A stretch of 64,000 nt of DNA from Adineta vaga (taxonomy: Eukaryota > Rotifera). Below, in pieces: positions 45,347-56,416 of this stretch. The DNA lies in assembly GCA_021613535.1 (NCBI GenBank), contig CP075494.1, positions 4,154,001 to 4,218,000 on the forward strand. Direction: 5' to 3'. The notes under the pieces are model-generated. The model made no database searches, was not told the DNA's origin, and saw only the letters and a list, made by a program, of their open reading frames with translations. Both the position numbers and the translations under genes were made by a program. The first letter of the stretch is position 1, and each line of letters starts with the position of its first letter.

Positions 45347-45444
45347 TCAGTTCATTGAGAATTCGTGACACGTATCTTTTCTACATTTATTTTAGAAACA
45401 AAAATATCGTATAGAAAGTCAAATACTTTAAGGTTGAGCTTGAT

Positions 45445-46487
45445 TCAGCGTCCACTATCTATCACGATTTGTATTTCGACATGGTTTGGAACAATCCGAT
45501 TTTGTCGACATCGATTGATATAAATATCATACAAGACATATTTTGCTTGACGACGAAATCGTTTCGATACACAAACATAAGTGAAGAATGAATTCTAAAG
45601 AAAAATGGTGAAGAGAAGTTGAAAATATTCATTGAATAAAAACTTCTTACACCATGGGTTACAATAAATAACGTAAAAGTAAAAGCATTGATAAGATTCA
45701 ACTGAGCAAGAAAAACAGGATCATAACTTGTATTTAATGATGAAAATGCATTTGAAATCAAAAATGGAATATAAGTACAAACATAAACACAAATTTCCAC
45801 TAGAACCATCACTGTTAATTGTTTATCTAATTCACGTCGAATAAGTGGATTTGTTCGCGTTGTTAATGTTCGTGCATTTCGAAAAGACATGATACCAAAT
45901 ATTACTGCAATCAATGGTAGAACAGTTCCAAATGTAAAAAAATATCCATAAACATAATATTGAAGAAAAGTAGGATTTGATGAAATACAAGTAGCTGTGT
46001 TTGATGATGATAATTGATTGAAAAAGATCAGAAAAGATATTGCATGAAGCATGCAAATAATGGTAATGATTATTGTAACACGATGAGCAACTTTAATATT
46101 TGACCATTTTTGCCAATAAGGTCGAGAACAAGTGGCAAAATACTGATCAATTACCGCTAGGCATAAACATATAATTGCACTTAAATAACTGAATCCAATA
46201 AGGGAAGTTCGAAGTCGACAGAAATAAAATAAAACCGATGTCCAATTAATAGGAAATGCCATTGACATAACGTTGAATGATACACCGAATAACAATCGAA
46301 TGAAATTAAATGAGGACATTGACATCAAATAAAATGCACAAGAATTTTGTCGAAATGTTTTCAGACTAAGAAAAACAATGACACTAAATAGTTCACTGGT
46401 AATACCAAGAATACAAATTGGAATTGCAACATATGTTGAAAATAGTGATCTGGCATTAAAAAGTGATGTGATATATTCGGAACTCAT
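45445..46487 (-). CDS. Rhodopsin-like GPCR, two exons
   Basis: Exons 46487-45651 and 45594-45445, intron GTAAGA..CTTTAG of 56 nt, 328 aa. Seven membrane helices: YVAIPICILGITSELFSVIV (1), NFIRLLFGVSFNVMS (2), a third ending in CLAVIDQYFATC (DQY in place of DRY), a fourth around IIITIICMLHAISFLIFF, VYGYFFTFGTVLPLIAVIFG (5), VMVLVEICVYVCTYIPFLIS (6) and FTFTLFIVTHGNSFFTYVCV (7). The second exon gives the end of TM7 and helix 8 (SKRFRRQAKYVLY). This matches the large rotifer/invertebrate orphan peptide-receptor-like group. The ligand is unknown. An in-frame region upstream of 46487 lacks similarity, so the MSSEY start is used. Confidence 0.82.
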
Positions 46488-47529
46488 CTTGAAAATTTTG
46501 CAATGGAATATGGTGAGAATGCTGATGCTTATGAAATAGTTTTGTCTATTTTTTTGATGGAAAAAGAAGATTTTTTCATACGGAATAATGAAAAAAGTGG
46601 TCGTCATTATGTTTCTATAAATATTTTCTAACAATTATGTATCGAGTTAAAAAGTCATGAAATAATTATATATTTTTACAAGCGGTGTTTTGTGTTCTAT
46701 AGCTCTATAGTTTAATCACGTTGAAAACACATACAAGAAAAAGATGTGCCCTTTTGAAACCTTCGGTACTGCGATAATATGACAATGTCATGAGATAATG
46801 AAAATATTTTGCTTCTGCTTTCTCTTATAATTTCTACAGTATTGTATCTATGATAAATGAATGAAATTTTAAATGAAAATATATCATTTAAAATTGGCAT
46901 TGAATAATACATGTATATGTAATGTTAAAATGATTATCTATTCAGATTAGCTGATATTGCCTCGATCAATATTTTGACATTATATTTGTTCAAAGTGCGT
47001 TATTTTTGTATACCTTCAGATACAAAACTGTGTTGAGTAGTGTTTGAATTTGTAAAAAAAATAACACGCAATATGTCAGCAAAATTTGAAATACACATTT
47101 ATCTTTCATATTCGTCTACAAGCACACTATTAATCCTTCAAATACCTTTAAGTACTAGTGTCATTAAAGGTCATTTCACCTGTATTGCATGATCGTATCA
47201 ACTAAGTCATATTTGCGCGCAATTGCAGAAAACAGTATGGAAGACAGAAGAAAACCTGAACTCTATTGTATGAGTAATTAACTAATAAGATATGAGACGA
47301 TGAACATTCATATGTAATTGTAGGGCAAAATATACTACTTTTATTATAGAGACGATAATGAGATTAACGAAAAATAGAAAATTTAAAACCAATGCGAATA
47401 AACAAAGAGAGGTGGGGTTAAAAGCGATATGAACATCAAATAGTTATTGTTAGTAGTATTGCAATTTGTTATGAATAAATAAGATGAATATGATAAGAGA
47501 AAAGAGCCTGAATTACAATTGTGAACCAA
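46488..47529. other. No gene recognised
   Basis: AT-rich spacer between the GPCR start and the YbaY-like gene end. Only short unsupported frames. Confidence 0.4.
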
Positions 47530-47862
47530 TTAAATCTTTCTGACTTCAATCTGTTGGCTTCTAGCATTTGTTCTTGTATCATAACGATATAACAGTTTGT
47601 CGTTATCACCTGTAATCTCGGCGCTTAATGTAAAACCATAATCAGGCACTTTACTTGCTACTTCTTCGTCATATTCGACATTGAAACTTATTGGAAATGC
47701 ATCTCCTTTTTTCAAAGCTATTGTTTGTTCACCAAGGGTAATAGATGGTGCATCCATGCGAGCAGTATTCTGGACCTTTACTGTTAATGTTTCATTGCCG
47801 TTGAATGTAACAGCTTCACAACCATTTTTTCCAATAACGACGCCTGTTGCTTTTCCGGACAT
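47530..47862 (-). CDS. YbaY-like small beta-sandwich protein (PF09619-type)
   Basis: 110 aa, intact, no intron. The core pattern TLTVKVQNTARMDAPSITLG, then KKGDAFPISFNVEYDEE, DYGFTLSAEITGDNDKLLYR and YDTRTNARSQ follows bacterial YbaY/YscW-like proteins (vDxSxxDAPaxxi..PIxFxLxYD..Y.v.A.I...G.L.yr.DT). Those are exported lipoproteins; this copy has no signal peptide and begins MSGKATGVVIGKNG, so it should be cytoplasmic. A decayed duplicate lies at 52913-53252. Horizontal origin is plausible. Function in animals unknown. Confidence 0.65.
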   Translation of the reverse strand: MSGKATGVVIGKNGCEAVTFNGNETLTVKVQNTARMDAPSITLGEQTIALKKGDAFPISFNVEYDEEVASKVPDYGFTLSAEITGDNDKLLYRYDTRTNARSQQIEVRKI

Positions 47863-48190
47863 TTTTATTTTTAAACGATGTGACTTTATGTGCACAAGGA
47901 CAGATCGAAACGTATGAGTATTTACACGGCAGTATCTTTCTTTTCTTTCTCCGCGTGGCGTTCGAGGGACACTTTACTTTTATCCATACGTTTTTTTTAT
48001 CTCGAAAAGGATGAATAGAAATAATTTGCAATTAGTTTTTTTTCGGATTTTGCAAGTATACGTCATAGAAATAAATATTATATTTAAAGGGTTAACTATT
48101 CTTTAGAACTTGTATATGCTTAATACTTTGTGTAAAAAAAGTTTCATTCTAAAAATAATTTATCGATAATAGAGTTTTTTTATCCTTCTA
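47530..48190. repeat. Segmental duplication, copy A (partner 52913-53640)
   Basis: Beyond the coding part, upstream blocks match the second locus: GATGAATAGAAATAA/GCATGAATAGAAATAA, TTTTTTTTCGGATTT followed by CAAGTATACGTCATA, and TTCATTCTAAAAATA. Copy A has about 120 extra bases between the ATG and the first shared upstream block (47880-48000). Confidence 0.65.
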
Positions 48191-48208
48191 GCAAGGTGTC
48201 TAACTTAC

Positions 48209-48423
48209 TTGCAGTGGATGATCTCGATATTCTACAAGTGTTCAATGATAGTATGAATATAATTTTTTGCACTTTCGATATATGATTTCATCGAACCTGT
48301 ACAATCCAGTGCAAACGCATGATCTAAATGGATTTCTTCTAAGAAAATCTTGCTGAGAATGGGCAAATCATGTTTAGTTAATTCAAGTCGAGCCACTTTT
48401 TCGATTTCAATAGATGAAGACAT
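48209..48423 (-). pseudogene. vWA domain fragment (alpha-kinase/VwkA-like type)
   Basis: ATG 48423. The segment HLDHAFALDCTGSMKSYIES contains the MIDAS motif DxTxS (DCTGS), as in the vWA domains joined to alpha-kinases. After HTIIEHL the frame meets TAG, while another frame gives VEYRDHPLQ (family VEYRDHPPQD) up to a GTAAGT donor at 48208. The intervening part of the domain is missing, and no further exons are found to the left. This is a truncated relic. Confidence 0.5.
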
Positions 48424-48577
48424 ACAAATTTGTCTAACTCAATAAAAAAAGAAGTAAATATCTGAAATATACGTATAGTTGCACTTTATGTACCATTTTG
48501 TACTACTTGTTTTTATATTGAGTTATGCAAGCTATTTTATTATGAGCAGTGAGTCATAGGGAATCATAAGGGTGAGA

Positions 48578-48615
48578 GCGAGGATGTGAATCAGAGTTCA
48601 GCCTCACACCCTCGC
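48578..48615. repeat. G-rich inverted repeat
   Basis: GCGAGGATGTGA (48578-48589) and TCACACCCTCGC (48604-48615) pair over 12 bp with one mismatch and a 14-nt loop. It sits between the vWA and ABC fragments. Confidence 0.7.
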
Positions 48616-48708
48616 AAGTTATATAATTCTTTTTCATGTCAATATCTTTTTATTTAAACATTCTAGGCAATAAACAGCGTGATTAAATAAATAAAAAAAG
48701 AACTATTT

Positions 48709-49165
48709 TTATAACATTTCTAATAAAGATGATTGTTTATTCAGTAAATCATCTTGTTTTGTAAGAATATCTTTTGGGGATCCATAATCTTGAATTAATC
48801 CTTTATTCATAACAAGAATTTCATCACTATCCATAATTGTATTTAATCGATGTGCAATTGTTAAAATAGTTTGATTATGAAATTTCTCTCGTAGAATTTC
48901 TTGAATAATTTCATCTGTTTTTCCATCGACATGTGCAGTTGCTTCATCAATTAATAAAATTTTACTTGGTTTCAAAATCGCTCGTGCAACACATATCAAT
49001 TGACATTCACCGACACTAAAATTACTTCTATATTCTGCTATTTGAATATCTAAATTCTCAATTTTAGTCTTCAATTGAACAGCTTCTAATGCTTTCCTTA
49101 ATTGTTCATCGGTATAGTGTTGAAATGGATATATGTATCCAACGATACCAAACAGATTCCGCCCA
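48709..49165 (-). pseudogene. ABCC-type transporter, C-terminal half of nucleotide-binding domain 2
   Basis: Seen: TDEQLRKALEAVQLKTKIEN, signature FSVGECQLICVARA, Walker B ILLIDEATAHVD, switch His TILTIAHRLNTIMDSDEIL, ending in NKQSSLLEML-stop at 48709. This is the last part of a multidrug-resistance-associated (ABCC4-like) transporter. Walker A and all membrane domains are absent to the right of 49165, where similarity stops within a few codons. It is a 5'-truncated copy, so nonfunctional as a transporter. Confidence 0.8.
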
Positions 49166-50287
49166 ATCTAATGCATTCGGTTTACAATTATTTGAAGAGA
49201 TTTCTTTTGTTTTTTCTTCCGTCATGTTTGAAGAATAAGAATATCTGAAATAAGTATAAACAGATTTGTCTGTTCGATACGTTTTAATATATGAAGAGAA
49301 GACGAATGAAAATAAACGGTCAAAGGTCGTTTAGTCGTTCGATAAGTTCGTTGATTTTATTTTTAAACAATTGGATAAAAAAAATCGAATCGTTCTTCTT
49401 TAAATTGGAGAATCAAAGGGTTTTATAGATTTATGATCATCATGATAAAATGTATACCTTGTTTTATAATCTTTTATATTCACTTATGTTTTTTTTTACT
49501 TTATGGAAGATCATGAGAGAACAAAATCGAATTATTAACGATATTTATTTGTTCTTATATATTTCAAATATTAAATGAGATAATGCCATGACTTATTCAG
49601 ATTTTCTGTTTATACAAATTGATCAAATCATTATATCGAGTTCATTTTTGATAGAGATTTATTGAATAAATCTTGTTTTTGAGATATATATGATAACAAA
49701 TAAAATATAGTCGAGAGAATTATTTTATCTGCTAAGAAAATGAAATTTAATCTTTTCCCTATTGTCTGAATTTCAAACTGTAAGAAATAATTCTTTATAT
49801 TATTCAATGAGAAGGGAACATAAAGTGGTGAACAGATCGTTAAATGATATTTCGATGATAACAACAGTTATTGTTGGAAATGGTATTAAAGATTCTGCTT
49901 TGGGTCTGCTTAATATCTATCTTCGAATCTTCATTGATGAGAACTTTGATTTATATGTGATATTCATGAATTCGTGTTATTTATATCTTTCAAGATGGAA
50001 GAAAATGATGAGAAAGGAATATATCTATATACATAGATAATCTTATTAAGCCTTCGAAGAGAAAAGTTAATCTATTTTTATACTATTGTGTAATTCATTA
50101 ATTTATGATAGAATTTTCATGAAAAATTCAAGCTGATATTTTCAAATTCTTTTTACTCTTCTCACATTTGACTGGACTCTTTCTTTCGCTCAATATGTTA
50201 CCTAAATATACTAACTATATTTACATAAACAGATCTTTCTTTCGATAAAATAATCGATCTTTCAATCTTCATCAACGAAGAATTCAG
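49166..50287. other. No gene recognised
   Basis: AT-rich. Overlapping antisense frames near 49.6-50.0 kb show no family features. Confidence 0.4.
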
Positions 50288-50933
50288 TTAAACTACTGTC
50301 TGTTGTGGTACCAGCCCTCGCATTGCTTCATCGTACGTAGGAGGTGGAACTTCGAAAATCGTTGTTGAAAATTGTTCATTTCGATTAGTTACTATTGATG
50401 GTGATTGATGTTGATGTGCATTCATACTCTTTTGGTAACAACATCGTCCAAATGCATGAAGTAATATTGCGGGAATAAGTAACATGTATCCAATTAATAA
50501 TAAATGATGTGCTTTTGATTTCGATGGTTTATTCCATTGCCAAGATCCTTGACGAATGAATTGTTTATTTGATGGACCATAACATAAATATATTCCATTG
50601 ATCTACAAACAATCAACATCATTAAATAAATAAGAAAAAGAGAATTTTTACTTTAAATTTATCCATTTCAATCAAAGTTGATTGATTTGTTCTTGTTACA
50701 ACTGATGCAATTGACACATCAACTAACATTTGATTTTTATCCATTGCCGTAACATTCCAATGAAAATAAATCATTTCATATCTTTCTATTGTGTTAATAC
50801 CTTTCAAATAGCATTCATATTCTTTGAAATAGTCCACTTTTCTTCGTTCATTCGAGCTCCACACAAGCAAAATCAATGCACAAGTATACAAAACGATAAT
50901 CACACTCAAAACATAAAATCGTCTACCATCCAT
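50288..50933 (-). CDS. Two-pass membrane protein with PPxY motif
   Basis: Exons 50933-50652 and 50602-50288 (49-nt intron GTAAAA..TTGTAG), 198 aa. TM1 is near the N-terminus (YVLSVIIVLYTCALILLVWS). An extracellular loop has N-glycosylation sites and Cys (NERRKVDYFKEYECYLKG, MIYFHWNVTA). TM2 is HLLLIGYMLLIPAILLHAFG, followed by CCYQK and a cytoplasmic tail with PPPTYDEAMRG. PPxY motifs recruit WW-domain E3 ligases (Nedd4 type); that role is inferred. Family not recognised. It shares a 106-bp divergent promoter with the CRAL-TRIO gene. Confidence 0.65.
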
Positions 50934-51039
50934 GTTTAATCTCGATAATATAACTTATACGATTATTCTTTCATCCTATTGTATAAACCTTAAAGGAGAA
51001 GAAAAACGCGTCGTGCATCAATGACGATACGATAAACAC
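50934..51039. promoter_or_regulatory. Candidate bidirectional promoter
   Basis: Only 106 bp separate the ATG codons of two divergent intact genes, so both promoters and 5' leaders must lie or begin here. AT-rich, with no clear TATA box. Confidence 0.5.
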
Positions 51040-51927
51040 ATGACAATATTTGATATGGCGACGAAGACGAATAGTTATTTATTTAATATCAATAACTTAA
51101 ATTCTGATGAACAGACGAAATTTCATACAGTTTATAATGATTTAAAATCTCGTTATCAATCTTATTCGGAATATAAACGAAATTTAATTGGAAAAGATCG
51201 ATTTAATGAACAAGAAGAAGAGAATGAATGGTGTTATGAATTGTTTCGATTTCTTCGTGCTCGAAAATGGAATATTTCAAATACGATTAAATCTCTTCTT
51301 GAAATGATCCAATGGAGAATTGATAATCATGTTGATTCGATTCTTTATAATCCATCTGTTCAACAACGAATGGATCATTTTCGAAAATGTGTTCCAAGTA
51401 TTTACCATGGTTTTACTAAAGTTCAACGACCCATCTATATGGAAAAAACTGGTCAAATCGATATTGATGAAACTGTGAATAAATTTACTAATGAAGAATT
51501 AATTCAATGTCATATTTATTGGTTAGAATATAGTTGTCATCTAGCTCGTGAACATAGTCGACAGATTAGACAACATATTGAAAGTATTGCATGTATTTAT
51601 GATTTACATGGATTAAAAATGGAGGTTAGAAAATTACTAAATACATGCAAGCAATGTCTTTACATTGATGATAATTATTATCCTGAACGTTTAGGACAAT
51701 TATTTGTTGTAAATCCACCGACGATATTTCCCGCACTTTGGAATTTAGTTAAACATTTTATTGATCCAGTAACGAAAAGAAAAATTATGGTTTTAAAGAA
51801 GGGAAACGAAACAACGATGACTTTATTACAACATATTGATTCAGATCAATTACCATGTGAATATGGAGGAACATGTCGAACCTGTTCAACTTCTCCGGAT
51901 TGTCTTCCTATTCATCAGTCGAAATGA
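51040..51927 (+). CDS. CRAL-TRIO (Sec14-like) lipid-transfer protein
   Basis: 295 aa, single exon, intact. CRAL-TRIO N-terminal helix: WCYELFRFLRARKWNISNTI (family FLRARKFD). The lipid-binding domain contains RPIYMEKTGQIDIDE, SIACIYDLHGLKM, LYIDDNYYPERLGQLFVVNP (family DNYPERLxxxxIINAP), then FPALWNLVKHFIDPVTKRKI and DSDQLPCEYGGTC. Sec14-like proteins bind phosphoinositides or hydrophobic ligands and exchange them between membranes. No GOLD domain; the end is Cys-rich. ATG 51040; Met6 is an alternative. Confidence 0.88.
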   Translation: MTIFDMATKTNSYLFNINNLNSDEQTKFHTVYNDLKSRYQSYSEYKRNLIGKDRFNEQEEENEWCYELFRFLRARKWNISNTIKSLLEMIQWRIDNHVDSILYNPSVQQRMDHFRKCVPSIYHGFTKVQRPIYMEKTGQIDIDETVNKFTNEELIQCHIYWLEYSCHLAREHSRQIRQHIESIACIYDLHGLKMEVRKLLNTCKQCLYIDDNYYPERLGQLFVVNPPTIFPALWNLVKHFIDPVTKRKIMVLKKGNETTMTLLQHIDSDQLPCEYGGTCRTCSTSPDCLPIHQSK

Positions 51928-52509
51928 AGACAAAAAACTAACATTCATTGAGAGACAATTAAATATTTCATCCCAGCAGTACATTTTGATCTTTATTGTT
52001 AGTTAGATGAAGCATATGTAAAAGTTCTAATATCGAATTGCTCATTTTTTAATTTCTTTCTAACACATAAAATGAATGTATGCAATAATTTGCTTTGAAG
52101 AAAACAAAATACCATCCGTCTTACATTGAATCTTTATGTTTTTGCTCGACCAACACTTATTCGTGATAAATCATGTTCAGTTTACTTTTTCTTCTCAACA
52201 TACTTTAGTTTATTTATTATATTTATTGTGCGCTTTCAAAATCAAGATTGCGATATTTACATAGTTCACGAAATGTTCATTTACGATGATTAGTGGTTGG
52301 CTTTCTTCCTATTGTCATATGATTATCTGCTATGGTATTATAACTGCTGTTGGTTTTATTTGGAAAGAGTGTTTCAAAATGCAATGGTCGAACTACATTC
52401 TATCGTAAATTTTATATGCAAGTTTGACATATGACTTGGTATGAAATATCTCCATCGGTTTTTTGCTTCTATCTGGTCATCTAACATTGAAAAATATTCG
52501 TTCCAATAG

Positions 52510-52682
52510 GTACTCAACATCATCGATTGATTCGACTTGCACAAAAACATCTGACTAGTCAAACGTTGAATGTCTTAGCATTAATTGTACATTCAAGTGG
52601 TTTCTATTTGCAGACATTAACAGCTTCGGTTTTTCGAAAAGAATTTATCAAACTTATTCGTTGCTGTTGGCATCAACATTAA
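52510..52682 (+). pseudogene. GPCR C-terminal exon remnant (TM7 and helix 8)
   Basis: After an acceptor-like CCAATAG the frame reads HHRLIRLAQKHLTSQTLNVL, ALIVHSSGFYLQTLTASVF and RKEFIKLIRCCW to TAA at 52680-52682. A membrane helix followed by FRKEFIKL is the TM7/helix-8 pattern of rhodopsin-like receptors. Helices 1-6 are not recognisable to the left. Confidence 0.45.
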
Positions 52683-52853
52683 AACGAAATTCAAATGACT
52701 TTTAACGATGACACATCGATCATTAATAAGAACTACGAGAAAAACTTTAAGAAAATTCACAAAGTGTATGAAAAAAAAGTGAATATATAATAAATAATTA
52801 TGAGCAAATACTGTTTTCTGGAATTCGTACAGATCGTTCTACTGAAATAATGC

Positions 52854-52895
52854 GGGTGTGGTCAGGGGATAAAAAAAATACACTCACACACACCC
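52854..52895. repeat. G-rich inverted repeat
   Basis: GGGTGTG (52854-52860) with CACACCC (52889-52895) inside a longer CACTCACACACACCCTC run. It lies just downstream of the decayed YbaY-like copy. Confidence 0.55.
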
Positions 52896-52912
52896 TCAAG
52901 AAAAGTGTCTTA

Positions 52913-53252
52913 TTAATAATAAATGCAAATCAATTGAACTTTTTTGCTTCTAGCACTTGTTCTTGTATCATCACAATATAGCAGTTTGCCATTATCATCT
53001 TCAATTCTTGCGCTAATTGTAAAACCATAATCAGGCACTTCATTTTGCTACTTCTTCGTCATATTCGACACTGAAACTTATTGGAAACATGTCTCTTTGA
53101 TTCAAATCAATCTTTTGTTAACCAAGGGTAATAGCTGGTGCACCCATACGAACAGTATTTTCGACCTTTACGGTTAATGTTTCATTGCCGTTGAGTGTAT
53201 CAGCTTCACAACCATTTTTTCCAATAACGACGCCAGTTGCTTCTCCGGACAT
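52913..53252 (-). pseudogene. Decayed duplicate of the YbaY-like gene
   Basis: From ATG 53252 it starts MSGEATGVVIGKNGCEA, almost the same as the intact copy. TAA at 53118-53120 replaces a Glu codon (ITLG-stop), and a one-base shift near 53046 follows EYDEEVA. The rest aligns to the end. Upstream sequence also matches the other locus, so a whole segment was duplicated and this copy died. Confidence 0.8.
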
Positions 53253-53658
53253 TTTTGTTTCTATATGTAATATGATTTTCTGTATAGAGAAAGCATGAAT
53301 AGAAATAAAATGTAATTATTGTTGTTTTTTTTTCGGATTTCCCAAGTATACGTCATAAAAATCAATTTCGATACTCATACGACATTGCATATTGAAGACA
53401 TATGCGCGATGGTGGGGGTAAACATTCAGTATGGATTCATATCCACGAACCTTTACATCTTCAAGATATTGTTTTTCAAAAAAGAAAGAAAAAGAATTAC
53501 GTTTGAAAAATCATCAAAAATCTTTCACATATGAATTTGTATTTTCTGGAATGTCCTTAGAAGACAAAAAAATGTTTTCATTCTAAAAATATCTAATGAT
53601 TAGGGATTTTTATATTTCTCTTCCATAATATTAATGAAACGATCTCCTATGTCGATAA

Positions 53659-55742
53659 TTACCGATAGTGGTACTCGAAAAAACTCTCTACTAGTATTTT
53701 TCTATGTTTTCGAAAAATTTTATGTATCCATTGCTCAAATAATCTACAATGGTGACAATGATAATACTTTTCAACAGTAAAAGGTAGTGGAACACCTGTA
53801 GTATACAGCTTTTTAGCGCGCTTCCACGGCAACCAGATTGTATAATCGATCTTAAAAAGATTTGGCATAACTGGTAATGTTTCTGTTGTCGTTAACAAAT
53901 CGGTGTGTGAAATTTCGATAGTACCATCTAATGGCAACTGTTCATCAATCTCTATCAAATTGAATGGTAATGGAACTAGATAACTAAGAACTTTCTGTTT
54001 CAGTTCTGGATTAAGTTTGCAAACAAAGGTTATTCCATCCAGTGGATTGAATATCAGTTTCTAAACTACTAAAACTCTTAGAAATCGCTGCAAAATATGA
54101 TGATAGACGGCGATGTAATCCTTCCGAAAAACTAACCTTGTTCTCATTTAATTCTTTAATGAAATTTCTTAAACAAGATAAATATCTTTGTTTTGTTCCA
54201 TCACTTGTTACATTTTGAAGATCCTCACCGATCCATAATCTCTTATAGATTATTTCTGACATTTCCCTCTGCAAATAAAATGTTATATGGTGCTTAATAT
54301 AATCTAGTTGACGACGAACTGACTGCGCAAATAAATCCATATGATATTGAACTTTAGTAGCATATTGATCGATTGTTGAATAAAGATGTTCAGCTTGTTT
54401 TTGTCTCAATTTTTCTTTTAATATTTGAAAGAAACCATCAAAAATAGTTTGTAGATTGTCAGTGTGTATTAGATTATGAAGAAACAATTCGGTATTCGGA
54501 AGTTCTGCTATCCTAGTTATGTCTATTATAACTCGACTTAGATGTTTCGATATATCATTAGCTTTATCTCTCAAATTCGATCATAACGTTTGATAGTTTG
54601 CATCCTTGTATCGGTCAGGATCTATTTTAGAAGAAACTTTCTGTAAAGTTGACCACTAATAAGTTTCTTAGATTTTCTTACAATCATTTTCTAGGAACGA
54701 TTTCCATTGTTTCACTAATACTGAGAATGCTTTTAAACATTTTTTCTCTCGACGGATGCAACTTATTTACGAGCTTTTGTTCTAACACAGACCATTCCGA
54801 ACGATTACGCTTATTCTCCACATAGTATACGGGTAAATCATCGATACATCTATGCGCATACGATGTAGAAAAGCGATATAATGAAGTTTTATCAGGTACT
54901 GTTCTAAGTTTTATTTTATAACCCTTTTTTATTTCTTCATCGTTACCGTTTGTGTTTTTGTTCTCTTCTACAACACGGTTGTAATAAGTTATTACTATGC
55001 TTAAGTGTTTTGTTGAAGTCGATGATGGAAGTAAACCTTTGAGAAAATTAGGCTTAAGAGCATCACGACCATCACCTCGAACAACTTGTACTAATTGATC
55101 ACAAACTACAGCAGTTTCATTTGCTCGAATTGTCATTGCTTCATAACCATCGCCGTAACCAGGTATGTCAAATAGTGTCGTATCACTACTCAAGTTTTTG
55201 AATGGATCATAAATGTATATCTTATCGACGATAGGCCACCATCGACCTTTCATACTGGCAAACTGATACAAGTGATCTTTAAATGCTTCCATATCATCAG
55301 CCAGATATACTTCGTATCATTCATTCATTTTCTTGAAGACATCATCAGGTAATGTATCGAGAGAAGCTATACTAATATTTTCACTTCCCCAAAGGCATCT
55401 TTGTTTTAACTGAAAAGCTTTTACATCATCTGAGAGTGACATCTCTCCATCTCGTTTTGCTGCTTCCATTGTTTCTTGAACATTTTCCGATTCAAATTTC
55501 CATTGATCTTTTGCAATAAAGAATACCATTAATTGATAATATGTATGTTTCTAAGATGATTTCACCGAAATTGACGCTGTACAACTTTTCTCAGAATCAG
55601 TTGGTAACAATTCATCATCGAGGATAGAATTGAGAAGAGATGACTTACCACTTCCAGCATTTCCAACAATACCAATTGCCTTTTGTTTCATACTTTCACT
55701 TAATGCCATGATTTGTTCCAAAATCGGCCTAACTTTGATCAT
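53659..55742 (-). pseudogene. Dynamin-like large GTPase (SLIP-GC-type), broken
   Basis: P-loop GTPase of the dynamin superfamily. G1/Walker A is GIVGNAGSGKSSLLNSIL; G3 is TLFDIPGYGDGYEAM. Helical stalk-like parts follow (VQYHMDLFAQSVRRQLDYIK, then ENKVSFSEGLHRRL) and the end is Cys/His-rich (EKYYHCHHCRLFEQWI). In the first part the frame is unbroken apart from TAG at 55551-55553 and TGA at 55317-55319. Stops and shifts cluster at 54575-54684, and another shift is near 54015. Several independent lesions make this a pseudogene. Nuclear SLIP-GC-like proteins have this layout; the exact subfamily is uncertain. Confidence 0.75.
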
Positions 55743-56416
55743 TAGAATTCAAATTTATTTCCTTAAATGTCGATGATAGTTGAGTCTGGTCGTCCGCTAA
55801 CCGTTTTAGCCATGTCACTGTTACTGATTAGAGTGCAACGATGAGTTTTCTCTTAACGATACTAAATTAAATGAAACATGCATAAGTATTAAAAGTTTTT
55901 TTTTGTCGTGCGTGCTGCAATACTTTATACTACACAAATCAATTATAGCATCTTGAGGATGTGGGTGTGTGTAGATTTTTTCCTGATCCTCACCTCAAAC
56001 TCAACAGTCGAATGAGAAGAAGAACGTTGGATTGATATATATGTTCTATATAATTTCATATTTATTAAAGAAATGTTTTTTCCCATTTGATGTAATTATA
56101 CGATTTATTAAAAAGTTAACAGTTTGATTTTATCAAGGAAAGTTTCTCTTTTACTAATATTTCATTTCGCCTACGACGACGTGACTGTATGATATGTGAA
56201 ATATCATGACATGTGTAGACACATGATATGTTTCGTTCTTCTTCAGTCACGTATGACTCTTCCTTATATTTAACTGTTTCTTTTTCATTCGAACACATAT
56301 CAACAAACAAATTAAATTTAACTTCCATACTATGTATTACACTCAATATATGAGTATGTAAAACAAATTGTGGTTTTTTTTTCTTCTTCAAATTTGAGTT
56401 TTGCTTTTTAGCCTAT
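55743..56416. other. Intergenic with G-rich repeat
   Basis: Contains TTGAGGATGTGGGTGTGTG (55953-55971) facing CCTCACCTCAA (55988-55998), an imperfect inverted pair. The minus frame 56116-56391 (basic, Arg/Lys/Glu-rich) has no recognisable family. Confidence 0.45.

Noticed and set aside
56116-56391. Basic 91-codon minus-strand ORF
   Set aside because: Lys/Arg/Glu-rich composition with no recognisable domain, no splice context and no clear 5' region. Left unannotated as a gene.
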